A model generated the notes under the pieces. That model saw nothing but the letters and a program-made list of their open reading frames with translations, did no database searches and was not told the DNA's origin. Position numbers and translations under genes: made by a program. From positions 124,001 to 188,000 of the forward strand of contig VWYX01000291.1 in NCBI GenBank assembly GCA_013396525.1: DNA of 64,000 nt. The letters are read 5' to 3'. The DNA comes from Chaetorhynchus papuensis (lineage: Eukaryota; Chordata; Aves; Passeriformes; Rhipiduridae). Of this stretch, positions 12,966 through 23,265 are shown one piece after another. Within the stretch, counting starts at the first letter, position 1; every line of letters begins with the position of its first letter.

Positions 12966-15309
12966 GTTTTTGGTTTCTTTTTTAAAAAGTTTTGCTTGTC
13001 CACATCAGCAATGGCATCAGTCACTACCTGCCTACTTTGAATAGGGACCAAAAGAATAGCAGCCAAAAGATCAAGGCAACTGTAACCCATTATTCAAAAA
13101 TTAGGTCAAGCACCACTTCTTTTAATATAGCTACAGAAATAACTTAAGGTCTTACAACAACATCTTTTGTCTCTGTTTGTGGCATTATTTTACTATTATT
13201 ATATTCTGTACAGTAGAGCATATGTTCTATTAATTTTCCAAAGCATAAATAGTTTTTTAAGCTTCTATTTAAAGAGCTCTTGGCAAACTGTATAAGGGCT
13301 AAAAGAACACAATCTTTTTTTACATGCTTTTAATCCCTTCCCTAAACAAATCCTCTGACTTGAATAGTTTGCATTTTGAAGGCACTGGGGTTTATGATTT
13401 GCTGTGTGATGCTCACTGTTAGTGGTACCCATCACATTTTTGTGGTATCTACACTCTGTGTTTTCTATAAGTGTGCCATCATAATTCAAAACAGCAGCTT
13501 TCAAATAAGTTTTGCCTCTGCCCGAGGGAGATCACATCACTTTTTTTTAACAATTCTAGTGGAATTGCAGTAACCAAATCTAGTTTGCATCGCTCTTCCA
13601 GTCTTTAATCTAAGTGTCCTGGTATTGTTTAAACATGCATTAATTCTCCTAATATTCAGCCTGACTGTGGAGGAATCTATGCAGCTGCCTTACAAAAAGC
13701 CCGCACTTCAGTCTCTTAATGGGAAAAGATATATGCCTGGACCACAGCTTCAGTTTGCAGAGCCACCTTGTCTGTTCCACTGCAACCCTTTCCTAAAGCT
13801 TCCCCTTTAGGCAGGGAGAGAGGAATCTGAGGAAGTTGTCACTGTTCTTCTCTCTCCATTAGGAAAACAAGAGTCTCCCTTCCTCCTCCATCCCGTCCAG
13901 TCCCTTCCCAGAATAAACATCTATTCCACTACAGAGACATGACATAGGGCAGAAGAGCCTCAGTTGATGTGTGAGCTTCAGTTGCAACCAGACAGTGTAG
14001 TTTAATGATGTCAAGGAAAATTAAATATTTATAGGCCTTTGCAGGATGTTCAATGTTAGTTCTGCAGTAAGGGAGAACTCCTGAATACCTTAGTTGTCCT
14101 CTCAAAAGTAACCTTTTTCCCTCTAAAATAATTGTCCTTGTGAATTCCTGATAAGAGCATTTTCATTCCCAGAAATCACACCAGGACTACAGCTGTTAAT
14201 CAAACAGTTTCTAGGCAAAGCTGTCACCTTGAAATCCATGTTTGTATCAGAGTCAGTACTGAAACTAAAAGCAGTCCCTTGACCTGATTGTGTTGATCCA
14301 CATTCTATGACCCAAGGGAGTTTATTTTTATTGTTTCTCTTAAATAAAAAAAGCACAATTAAAAATAATTATATATGAAAACACAAGCAAAGAGGAAATG
14401 AATAAGCATTAAGCTCTGAACAATGGGATGGGTCACAAACGACGCGCCAGGCCAAACGAGAACTGCAGCCTCGGCTCCAGCCCTTCAAGGGCTTCTGGAT
14501 GTCCTTAACTCTATTTCCCCTGGCCTGATCCTGCACTGAATATGTCATTAGGGCCCCAAGTTCAGTAAGAAAAAGAGCAAGCCCTAAAGAAACCTTCTTG
14601 CCCAAGCATGTCTGTAACTTGAGGAGACAAACAGTACCTCTGAAGTCACGCTGGCGTCGTGACGAGGCAGGATTTGTTTCTCCATGGGCTTGGTGATGAC
14701 TTGGGGGATGACCTTCCAGAAGGGGGCTGGTGGAGGTGAGGTGGTCATCGTGTCTCTCTGAGGTCAAAAAGAGTTAATGTTCCAGCGGAGATCAGGGCAG
14801 ATCATGATGGGTGTCAGATCTTCCAGTGTCATGGTGTCTCTGCATGTTTTTGTTTGAAGTGAGACTACTCTGTGCTGCAGTGCGGTGCTCTTTGGTTTAT
14901 CAACAGACACGTTACATCCCTCTCTAGGAGTCTGTTTATCTTGTTTCAGTTTCAGAAGGCATTTGTCCTAATTGCCATCAACTCATTCAGGCTGAACTTC
15001 ACATTGAATCAAAATATCCCCTCAGACGTGTGGAGGAATGCCTGCGGCTGAGATTGTACCAAACTTGGCTCAAGTTATCCTGAACTATTACATAATGTGG
15101 CGGTGGCCTCTTAAGAAGACCCAGAGCAGTACAGTTGAAGAAGCCTGCAGCTCACTGAGAAATGTGTTGTTCTTAGCTGCAGCCAGAGAATTGGAAACAT
15201 TAATTATAAAGTAGACAAAAATGTAAATAGAGGAGCGATGTGTTGACCACTGCAGGCAAACACAAGGAGCCAGGGGAGCAGAAAGAACTGTAAGTCTTTG
15301 TTCAGATGC
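12966..15309. other. Non-coding between two LINE remnants
   Basis: No gene recognised. The AT-rich part at 13120-13270 and the balanced part at 14900-15130 contain no recognisable repeat; the second has the texture of conserved non-coding DNA. The first 120 bases may still be decayed LINE sequence continuing the element at 12.77-12.97 kb. Confidence 0.5.
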
Positions 15310-17455
15310 TGTGACACAGCTGACCCCAGGGTGGCTCAGGACAGAGATCTGCTACCGGCCATCCAATCACTCAGAGGAAGTAGAAGAAGCTTTAACAAGC
15401 ATTTGTACAAGATATCCAAACAAGGAGATATGGCGTCAATAGGAGATTTTAGTTACCCAAAACTGTGTTGAAAAAGCAATAGGGTAACTTAAAAACTCTA
15501 GTACATAACCAAGGTTTTCAGCAGGAGTAGAAGAGTGAGAAGATCCTAAGTTTCCTGTTTTAGAAACATTAGAGCAAGCTAGCCCTGTGCAGAGGAACAC
15601 CAAGCACATGGAGGTACTACTTCAGATGCAGCAGCTTTCTGAGCACTTGGAAATGTGTAACACAAACTCTTAGCTAAGGATAAGTACAAGGGAGTAAGAC
15701 AAAAAACTGAGTACAGAAGCAAAGCTGTTACAGCACAGAAGGCATTTCAACTTAGGAAAGACATCAATGGGAACTGGGAAATGTTCTATAAATACCTTTT
15801 AATTAGAGGAAGAAAAAGGAAAGTCTTGGTCCATTGCTAAACAGGAAAAGAGAGCAAGTAACAAATTTTGCAGAGAAGCCCAGCATGTCTCTTTATCTAG
15901 CCCTTATTAAGAAAAAAAACCTGTTTGTGACCAGCTAATTAACCAAATTATTTTTAAAATTAGTCAGAACTGCAGATCAAAACAGGAAAAGACCAAGTTC
16001 AAGAATACTTGGATGAGCTAACTGCACACAAGTCAGCAGGGCCTCATAGAGTTCACCTGAACTTATTCAAGAAATAAGATGAAGTAATCTGTGAATAAAT
16101 AACAATTATTGTAAAGCAATTATTGTAAGGTATTCTTATAGAACAGGGCGAGCCCTGGAGCACAGGAGAAGGGTGACTACAGTGCTGAACTTAAAAAAGG
16201 AATAATGAGACCCCAGGAAGCTATAAACCACTCATCCTAGTTTCCCAAAAATCTGGAATGAGTTATTAAACAATCAGTTTTTTAAATACCTAGAATTATG
16301 GTGTAGTGATAAAAAGCAGTCCACCTGAGTTTGTCAAGAACAAATCATGTCAAACCTGTCTATTTTCCCCCTTTCTAATGGAGTAGCTGACATAGTGAAT
16401 AAAGAAGAGCAAGTGGATGTGATTTATCTTATCTCCTGATATGGTCGCATTAGGTATGAGCTAAAATGTTATCACAACAAGACAGGAGCACAACTGGGTG
16501 AACTTTACTCCAAAACAACAGTTATCAATTGTTCTATCAAATAGGAAGTTGTTCAAGTGGGACTCCTCTGGGATCTTTTCAGGGCCTGTTTCCATTCTTT
16601 TCACTAATGATGCAGAGGACAAAATCTGTGATTACCATTAAACTTGGAGAGGCGACAAGAGAATCAAAGTCAGAGGATCAAAGCACAGAAATTATCTGGA
16701 AAGATGGTCCACAGCCAACCCGATTAAGTAACCACTAGGATATAGTGCTACTTTCAGAGAGAAAAAACCAAATTCCCAGCTACAAAGCTGGAAGAAATTT
16801 GCAAGCAGTGGCATGGCAAAAGAAGGTCTGAGGGATGTAGCAAATGACAGGCTGGATTTGAGCTGGCAGTGCAGTGCCCAGACAAAAAAAATATAAATAC
16901 CTGAGTTGTATATATGAAGCACCATACATAAAACAAAGAAAGCAATTATTCTGCTCTGCGCTTCGATGTGGAGGTTTCAGTTGAAAGATTTTGTCAAGTT
17001 TGGGGCATTGTACTTTTTATTAAAGCTATAGATATACTGGAGACAATCCAGAGGAGATCAACAAGTATGATCAGAGATTTGGAAAATGCAGCCAGTGAGA
17101 TAGAAAAAATTGCACTTGTTTAGTCTATAGAAGATTGTTTAGTTTAGAGAAGATGAAGGTGAGGCAAGACTAATTCCTAAATGCACAAAAATCTCCAACA
17201 AAGATGACAGTAAGCAATTATTCTTTTTGAAAGTAAGGACAAGAAGAGACCAACATTCAGCAAAGGCTGCTAGGTTGGAGCTTGGGGAAAGCTTTCCATC
17301 CACGGGTGCAGCAGAGCAGAAGATTGTCCAACCTCCTTCACTGGAGAGGCTTAGGTGCAGGTTAGGGAAATCCCTTCTAGAAAGGGAGAAAACACACTAC
17401 TCTGAGCCCCAAGAGATGTCTCTTGTTGGAGACCCTTCCCTGCCTGAGGTTCCTA
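15310..17455 (+). mobile_element. Ancient CR1-family LINE remnant (endonuclease to 3' end)
   Basis: A 5'-truncated, dead non-LTR retrotransposon of about 2.1 kb in sense orientation. ORF2 landmarks appear in the right order. An endonuclease motif GDFSYPK (15442-15462) stands where GDFNYP is expected. FVKNKSCQT (16330-16356), VDVIYL (16413-16430) and SSGTPLGS (16553-16576, family SSGVPQGS) mark the reverse transcriptase. After these come 'ccagaggagatcaacaa' (about 17049), 'tttagtctatagaaga' (about 17118) and a decayed 3' end 'gatgtctcttgttgg'. Known: CR1 ORF2 encodes an endonuclease plus a reverse transcriptase for target-primed insertion. Here the DFSKAFD motif after VDVIYL and the FADD catalytic box before 'aaacttggag' are deleted or unreadable, and frameshifts and stops are frequent. 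The family is secure; subfamily and exact ends are not. Confidence 0.8.
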
Positions 17456-18199
17456 AGTGGCTGAGGGTGCAAATGTGTTGTTTCTGGTATTATACTGCAG
17501 TGACTCTGTTAGAACTTCAGTAACAATGACTTTATGTAGTAATGATCAGCCTAACCAGCCCTGGTCCTGGCTGCCAAATGCTCTTGCCTACCAAATGTCT
17601 TTTGCTGCTGGGGAGGTAAGACATAGACAATGAAATAAGTTAATGTTCACTGGGTTTTTTTAGATTAGCACAAGCAGGTCCTGGCAGAAATAAAATCAAT
17701 GCTGATCACTGTATAAGCCCTGAGTCCATGTCCATTTTCACAGTCCCAGGTACACAGCCCAGCAGTGTGCCAAATCTGTACGAGGGCACAGCCCAGGTGC
17801 ACTGCTGCCTCCACTTCTCCCACATACAATAAGATGGATTTGGCTGCATCCTGGCCAAGATTCACAGGATGCTCAGCCAGGACACCCATCTGCTCCAGCA
17901 GGACCACAGGGGGACTTGAGGGAAGCACTTGAGTCACATCTGGGTGCAGGGCATATCCTTGCCCTGCTGCAGCCTCTTGTACCGGCATGGCCTGTGTGAT
18001 CCTCTGAGAGGATTCCCTGAGATCCCATCCCTCCCAGCGGCTGTGTCACCCAGACCCCACCATTTGGAAAGGGCTCAGTGCTCCCCAGCCACACTCTGTA
18101 CTCTACAGGATGGCACTTTTCCTGCCCGATTAATTGCACGCAGGAGGGTCTAGAAATGAATACCAACTTCCAGGCATGGCAAAAGGGGAAGGGGGGTGA
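17456..18199. other. Unique non-coding sequence
   Basis: Moderately GC-rich between 17.75 and 18.15 kb. Overlapping open frames on both strands (17665-17988 minus, 17873-18166 minus, 17929-18153 plus) have no recognisable domain. Confidence 0.55.
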
Positions 18200-18360
18200 A
18201 GAGAAGCCCCGTCAGAAACATCCACCTTCAATTATCTTTAATTAATGCACACAGCCAGGCATGATTTATCTCCATCAATTGTTATTCCCTATTTCAGAAA
18301 AGCAGTCTTTGGAAAACCTAGGCTAAATTAAATCAATTAACTGAAACTGTGTTCCACTCT
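18200..18360. promoter_or_regulatory. Candidate conserved enhancer-like element A
   Basis: Repeat-free AT-rich stretch with clustered homeodomain cores (ctttaattaatgcac near 18236, aatcaattaact near 18331) and a SOX-type site (caattgttattcc near 18277). Such clustering is common in vertebrate developmental enhancers. Function is inferred; conservation cannot be tested here. Confidence 0.3.
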
Positions 18361-18955
18361 CTTTTACAATATGCTTTTATGTATCTCTTTAAAATTTAAA
18401 CCTAACATATATATTTTTTTTTTAATTTGAAAATTTCAGAGGTGGAATTTTGCTGCTCATTTATTTTAGTGCCACATTTTGTTTTCTTAACTGCTCGGGT
18501 CTTGCACATCTGGTGAACAAGCAACATTTTGTGGGGGCCCAGCTATTTCCTGTGAGGCTCTGATGTGTTTTGTCCTATCACTGCACCAGTCTGCAAGTGA
18601 CACCGAGTTAAGGTACTCGGGCTGCTTTCCTGTCTTGAATGCTGTAAATCAGTGCCAAAAAAATAAGGGCGTCAGGAAACTAATGAAGACAAGAAATGGC
18701 AGCAGTCATCAGAACAGATGCCTCCAGGTGATGGCCAAAGATAGTATTAGGGAAATGATGGAAATCACTGCAAGGGACTCAAATGGGACAGTATCATCAG
18801 CAGATGATTGAATTTTATAGTTAAATTAGAGCTGAGTTAAAATAGACACGATTTTGGATTTCACAGTTAAAGCACAGTTCCGTTTTTCACTGAAAACAGG
18901 AATTCAGCTTCTTTGTTATGTTTGAAAAATACAATCTCCTCCTCAAATTGGCAGC
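18361..18955. other. Non-coding, AT-rich
   Basis: Contains a short T-run near 18414-18424. The open frame at 18563-18811 (82 codons) matches nothing known. No repeat family recognised. Confidence 0.5.
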
Positions 18956-19225
18956 ATTTATCCCTCTGGGTACAAGACGAGTGGTCTGGTAATTTGTTAG
19001 TATCTGATTTGCAATTAATTAGAAATTTGGTCCTTTAAGAAATCTGTTCAAATTGTTCCTTTGTTTGAAACACCTCGACAATGAAATAATGCAGACCACA
19101 AAAATGCTCCATCTAGTCAAAATTCCCTGGAACTGCATACAGGCAATAGCTGAATAAATTAGTTTGAAATTAAATTGTTTTTTAACTAATTGTAGACAGG
19201 GAATACAGTGACTTCAATGAAAGCT
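18956..19225. promoter_or_regulatory. Candidate conserved enhancer-like element B
   Basis: Repeat-free AT-rich sequence with a double homeodomain core (gcaattaattag near 19012), two SOX-type sites close together (attgttcctttgtttg near 19053) and a further aactaattg near 19184. Element A lies about 0.7 kb upstream. Identification rests on motif clustering only. Confidence 0.3.
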
Positions 19226-20459
19226 CATCCAATCATCTGGTTTTCTCCAGAGGGAATCTACACAAGCTAATCCCATTGGCTGTAAGTATTTACAGTGACT
19301 TGGCCATGGGTAAATTTATCAAAAAGACATTACTTGGACAGTTCTTTTAATTTTTTGCATTCTAATTTGGTGCACAGAAGGCTCCCTCAGCACTGCTGAT
19401 CCAGTGCATATTGAAGAGTTGTTGCTCAGGAACCTGAGGCACTGGAGCTCTGGAGAATATTGTAGTAGTGGGACCTTGTGCCCCTGTCACTCAAGTACCA
19501 CCCTCAGCTCCATCACTAATGCAGGACACTAAACTGCTTGTTTCAACCTGTGGACTAGAAATCTCTAAGAAGCTTAAGAAACACAATTTCAAAGGGGTCC
19601 CCAAGCAGTAACTAAGTATTAACCTATTGCAGAAGACCCAAATTTCTTACACAGGAGTATATGCTTCCTTTGGAATTTTTGTAGTGGTTCCAAAGTGAAA
19701 ACCAAAATTAAATCAATCAGTAGCACGTTTGATCCATGTGTCCTCATTATCTGTTTGGTGTAGCTCTGGTTGCCTACATTGACAGTAAAATCCTGGCACA
19801 GAGCTAGATAAAGAAAGCAGGAGCAAAAAACAAGATAACATTAAAAAAATAAAGGTGTACAAGGGATGTTAGCAGAAAGAAAAAAAAAGAACAAACCAAC
19901 AAGAAAATCCCATCATATTATCCCTGCAGAAGAAATTAAAAGAATTCCTTTCATGCCAGCTGTGGCTGACAATATCTTCAGTGGAGGACAGAATTGTCCT
20001 TGGGCCATGGTCAGTGCAGCCATGAAGACTGTCCCTCTGTCACATGCTAAGGAAGAGTTAATGTCAAGGCTAAGAAAGCTGTTGCAAGTATGGGAACACC
20101 TCTGTACACCACAGCAATTTGCAAATCTGAGTACCAAGGGCTTGAATGAGTTCTGGTAAGAAACTTTAAGAAAAATTTTAGAAAATCACAAAGATTCTGA
20201 CTAAACCAAAAATGGCTCATTTGGGTAGTTTTATGAACACTGTTAAAAATATTTCTATGACTGTTACAAATTTATAAATGAAAATGTAGTTCAGAAGCAA
20301 AAGAATGCTTCTGTTTAGAAGAAGATGAAACCAAATGTTGTTTAACATTTAAACAGACTCATTTTTTCCTTAAAGGAAACAATCTTCTGGTGTTTATCCC
20401 AAATTCATAAATATCTCTGATTCTCCCTTATTTGAACAGTGGGATGATATCATTTGCCC
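19226..20459. other. Unique non-coding sequence
   Basis: No repeat family seen. An open frame of 97 codons on the plus strand (19866-20159) begins with a Lys-rich stretch and has a mixed, fairly protein-like composition. I do not recognise it, and no splice context or second exon supports it. Confidence 0.5.
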
Positions 20460-20476
20460 AAAAAAAAAAAAAAAAA
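20460..20476. repeat. Poly-A run
   Basis: Seventeen consecutive A. The sequence before it shows no recognisable mRNA or retroelement, so it is probably simple sequence. Confidence 0.8.
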
Positions 20477-21569
20477 GTTATCTTGCTAAATCTTAAAATA
20501 ACTAACATCCAAAAACATCAAACCAAACGGTCACTTAGACATGAACTACATCCAAAGATTTAACAAAGAACTAATACAGGAATTACCCAGTGCCTGGGAA
20601 AGAAAGCGGTCACCGGAACGGGCAGGATCCCTGCCAATCCCAAAGCACAAGCACCCGACAGTGAGCCTCACCAGGGAGCAGCGCAGCCTGCACGGCCTGG
20701 AAACTCCAGCCAGGAGGGGGAATCAAGAGGGAAATGAGGAGCTGCAAATCTCCCGTGACAGAGAGAATCCCAGAGCTGCTGAAGCTGGTGGGGAGTGCAA
20801 TCGGATTTCTTTGTCAGGAAAACACTGCCCAGCAGGAAGTGTGGGAGGCAGCCCTTGCCCTGCGGCAGGAGGGATGTAGGCACCATGGCACGGGGCTAGC
20901 TGCAGGGAGGTGATCCTGGCCTCTGGGACGTGGCCCTTTGGTGCAGGGAGGGTTGGTAGAAAAGAGAGGGTTCAAGAAGTCCCAGGTGGCAGAGAGGTGG
21001 CACATGCAGGTGAGAATTAGTTGGGACACAAGGGGAAAATCTGCACTGGGAAATGCCACTGCCAGGAGAGCTGTTTAGGGTGTCCTGCTTACGGGTGCGG
21101 GCTCGGGTTGGGAACCTCAGGAGCCCTCATTTTCTTCCGGTTTAACATTGTTCTGGAAATGTTTATCCTGGGGACTAAAACAAAGAGGTTTGTTTTTTCT
21201 CCATGCTTCTGTTAGGAATTCCTCTGGATTTCCTATCCAAAAATAATAAGAGGTTACAGAGGATAAGACATGAATGCTGTTTCTGCTCTGAGGCAGAGGT
21301 GGAGAGGGCTGATGGAGAGCACTGAGCCTGCAGGAGGTGCAAGCCCCCCAGGGCTTCCTCCCAGCACCTCCTTGACTGGACACTCCCCGCTTTTTGGAGG
21401 ACAGGGTGGCCAAGGCAGGTGTTCCTCAGGTTGTCCCCATGGGAACATGAATCTGCATGCAGGAGCTGGAGGAGTGTTCTAGGCAGTCAGTCCCTGTGCA
21501 TATGGGTCTGGCAGCACTTCCAGTCTGCACAGAATTCAAGGTTACAGTACCGAGCAAGGCGCTGTAAAG
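20477..21569. other. Non-coding, GC-richer from 20.6 kb
   Basis: Rises in G+C after about 20590. Overlapping open frames on both strands are uninformative. No CpG island of convincing size. Confidence 0.5.
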
Positions 21570-21642
21570 GCTTGCATGCAAGATCCCTCAAACCCAGGAG
21601 ATTATAGAATAATGTAATAATATAAAATAATCTCCTGCAAGC
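21570..21642. repeat. Nested inverted repeat (potential stem-loop)
   Basis: Inner arms caggagattat (21595-21605) and ataatctcctg (21627-21637) are perfect 11-bp reverse complements around a 21-base AT-rich loop. Outer arms gcttgca (21570-21576) and tgcaagc (21636-21642) also pair, sharing two bases with the inner right arm and leaving an 18-base one-sided bulge. This could be a small hairpin RNA, the remains of a palindromic element, or chance. The bulge argues against a standard microRNA precursor. Confidence 0.6.
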
Positions 21643-23089
21643 AAACCATGGGCTGATGTGACTCTGTCTTTGGGTCTGGCAGCTGGACCAGTGTTGAGGA
21701 ATCACGCAATAAAGTAGGTCACAGGTTTCCAAAAGACCATTTTTTTTTCCTTTAAGCTTATGAGAAAATGATGATTTATGAAAATCAGCTTGAAGCAAGG
21801 GAGTCATTCTGATAATAAAACCTCGAAAGAGTATGGAGGGCTCTGTCATTACAGTAATGGGCCCCAGATAAGTGCTTCATCAGGAAGACTATACATCACT
21901 ACTACTTACAATGCGCTGAAAAGATGGGGCAGGCAGAGAACGAATGGCATCTGCTACAAAAATAAACTGCAGCAGAAATGGTGCTCAGTGCTCTTATATT
22001 TTATATCACAAAATACTCCATTTTGGAATCCAGTTAAGCCAAACATGCATTTTTCACCTCCTCTCATCACCTCAGAGTGCAACTAAAATGCAAAGAACTG
22101 AGTGCACCCTGCAGGTCAAGCCTCCTGCTGGCGAGGTGGCGAGTGCCGTGGCCATCCCTCGGGAGCGGGAGCGTGCCCAGGGCACCCAGCAGCCCCGGGC
22201 AGTGCTGGAGGTCTTGCTGCCACGAGTAGAGCAATTTCCTGCCTTGTTTAAAGGCACTGAGGTGGCCAGCGAGATGCTAAAGAAAAGCAACCACAGCCTT
22301 GCCTGGCACAGTACAAACACAATTTGGTCCCTTGCCTTGTTTTTTCCCCACTGCCCACGCTTGCAGCTCAGCCACGCTGCGGGAGAGGTCAGGATGTAAC
22401 AAACTTCTGCAGAGCTTTGCTTTGCTCAGGTGTTTTGTTAGATTTATGTAGAGGAAAACACTTTTTCTTGGATTTCTGCATGGCTGCCTCAGTTGCTGCA
22501 AGCTTTCCCCAACAAGTGAAAAACTTTTCTCAACTTAACCATGGAAAGTTGCTCAGCCATGAAAGTGGAGGAAAAGCAGAGCCTGGACTATGGGAAGGAC
22601 ATGCCGGGGAGGGCAGGCTGCTGGGAATCTGAGCTGGGAGGTAAAGGGGAACAGCCCTCCTGGGGCCTCTGACCATCCTGGGGCCTCTGACCACCCTGGG
22701 AGACGACCAGGACATGGAAGAGCCAGTTGCTCCAGCCCTGCCTGAAACCCTGAGCACGCCTTGTTCACGAGGCCATAGTGATGGGCTCAAATAAGTGGAT
22801 AAAGACAAGGGAAGCATGAGCTCAGGCTCTGAGCCAGACTGTTTCAGTGCTGCTTTCTTGTGTTTGCATTGGCCTGGCAGCAAGGGAAGGGGAAGGCTTG
22901 GAGCAGCAATCACAGCGGGTGCTCATTCTGCTGTCAGGTACCACATAAACTGGGCACAGGTTCTCTTGTTGTGCTGCACGCTCAGTTGTGTGTACAATTA
23001 CTTCTGTCTAAAATGTTTCTCACAATTGGTCATCTTCACTAACAGCAAATTTTTATTCATAATTTATGCAGTGCTTTTGCAACTTTCAT
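21643..23089. other. Non-coding with a small GC-rich patch
   Basis: A short CpG-richer patch lies at about 22120-22230. Open frames up to 151 codons occur in overlapping plus and minus frames around 21.9-22.9 kb, none with a recognisable product. A two-copy 18-bp repeat is listed separately. Confidence 0.5.
22659..22694. repeat. Tandem duplication, 18 bp x 2
   Basis: The unit cctggggcctctgaccat is followed directly by a copy differing at the last base. Confidence 0.8.
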
Positions 23090-23265
23090 CCAAAGTAAAA
23101 TAAATGTAACAGCTGGTGCGTCTGTAGCTGAAGAGGGCGATAAAAAGAGGAATAAAGTATATCTGAAATGAAATTTCCTTTCCAGCACATGCACTGGGTC
23201 CAACATAAAAGACACAACAGAAAGTTTAATTTAAAACTAATTTATTGGTGAAATGTTATCAGAAG
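23090..23265. promoter_or_regulatory. Possible conserved non-coding segment
   Basis: Repeat-free sequence with a homeodomain-type AT core (tttaatttaaaactaattta near 23225) next to mixed-composition DNA. Weak inference from texture. Confidence 0.2.

Noticed and set aside
19866..20159. 97-codon frame with Lys-rich start
   Set aside because: Fairly protein-like but unrecognised, single, without splice context.
20460..20476. Poly-A as a possible retrocopy tail
   Set aside because: Nothing mRNA-like or retroelement-like precedes it, and no flanking duplication was seen.
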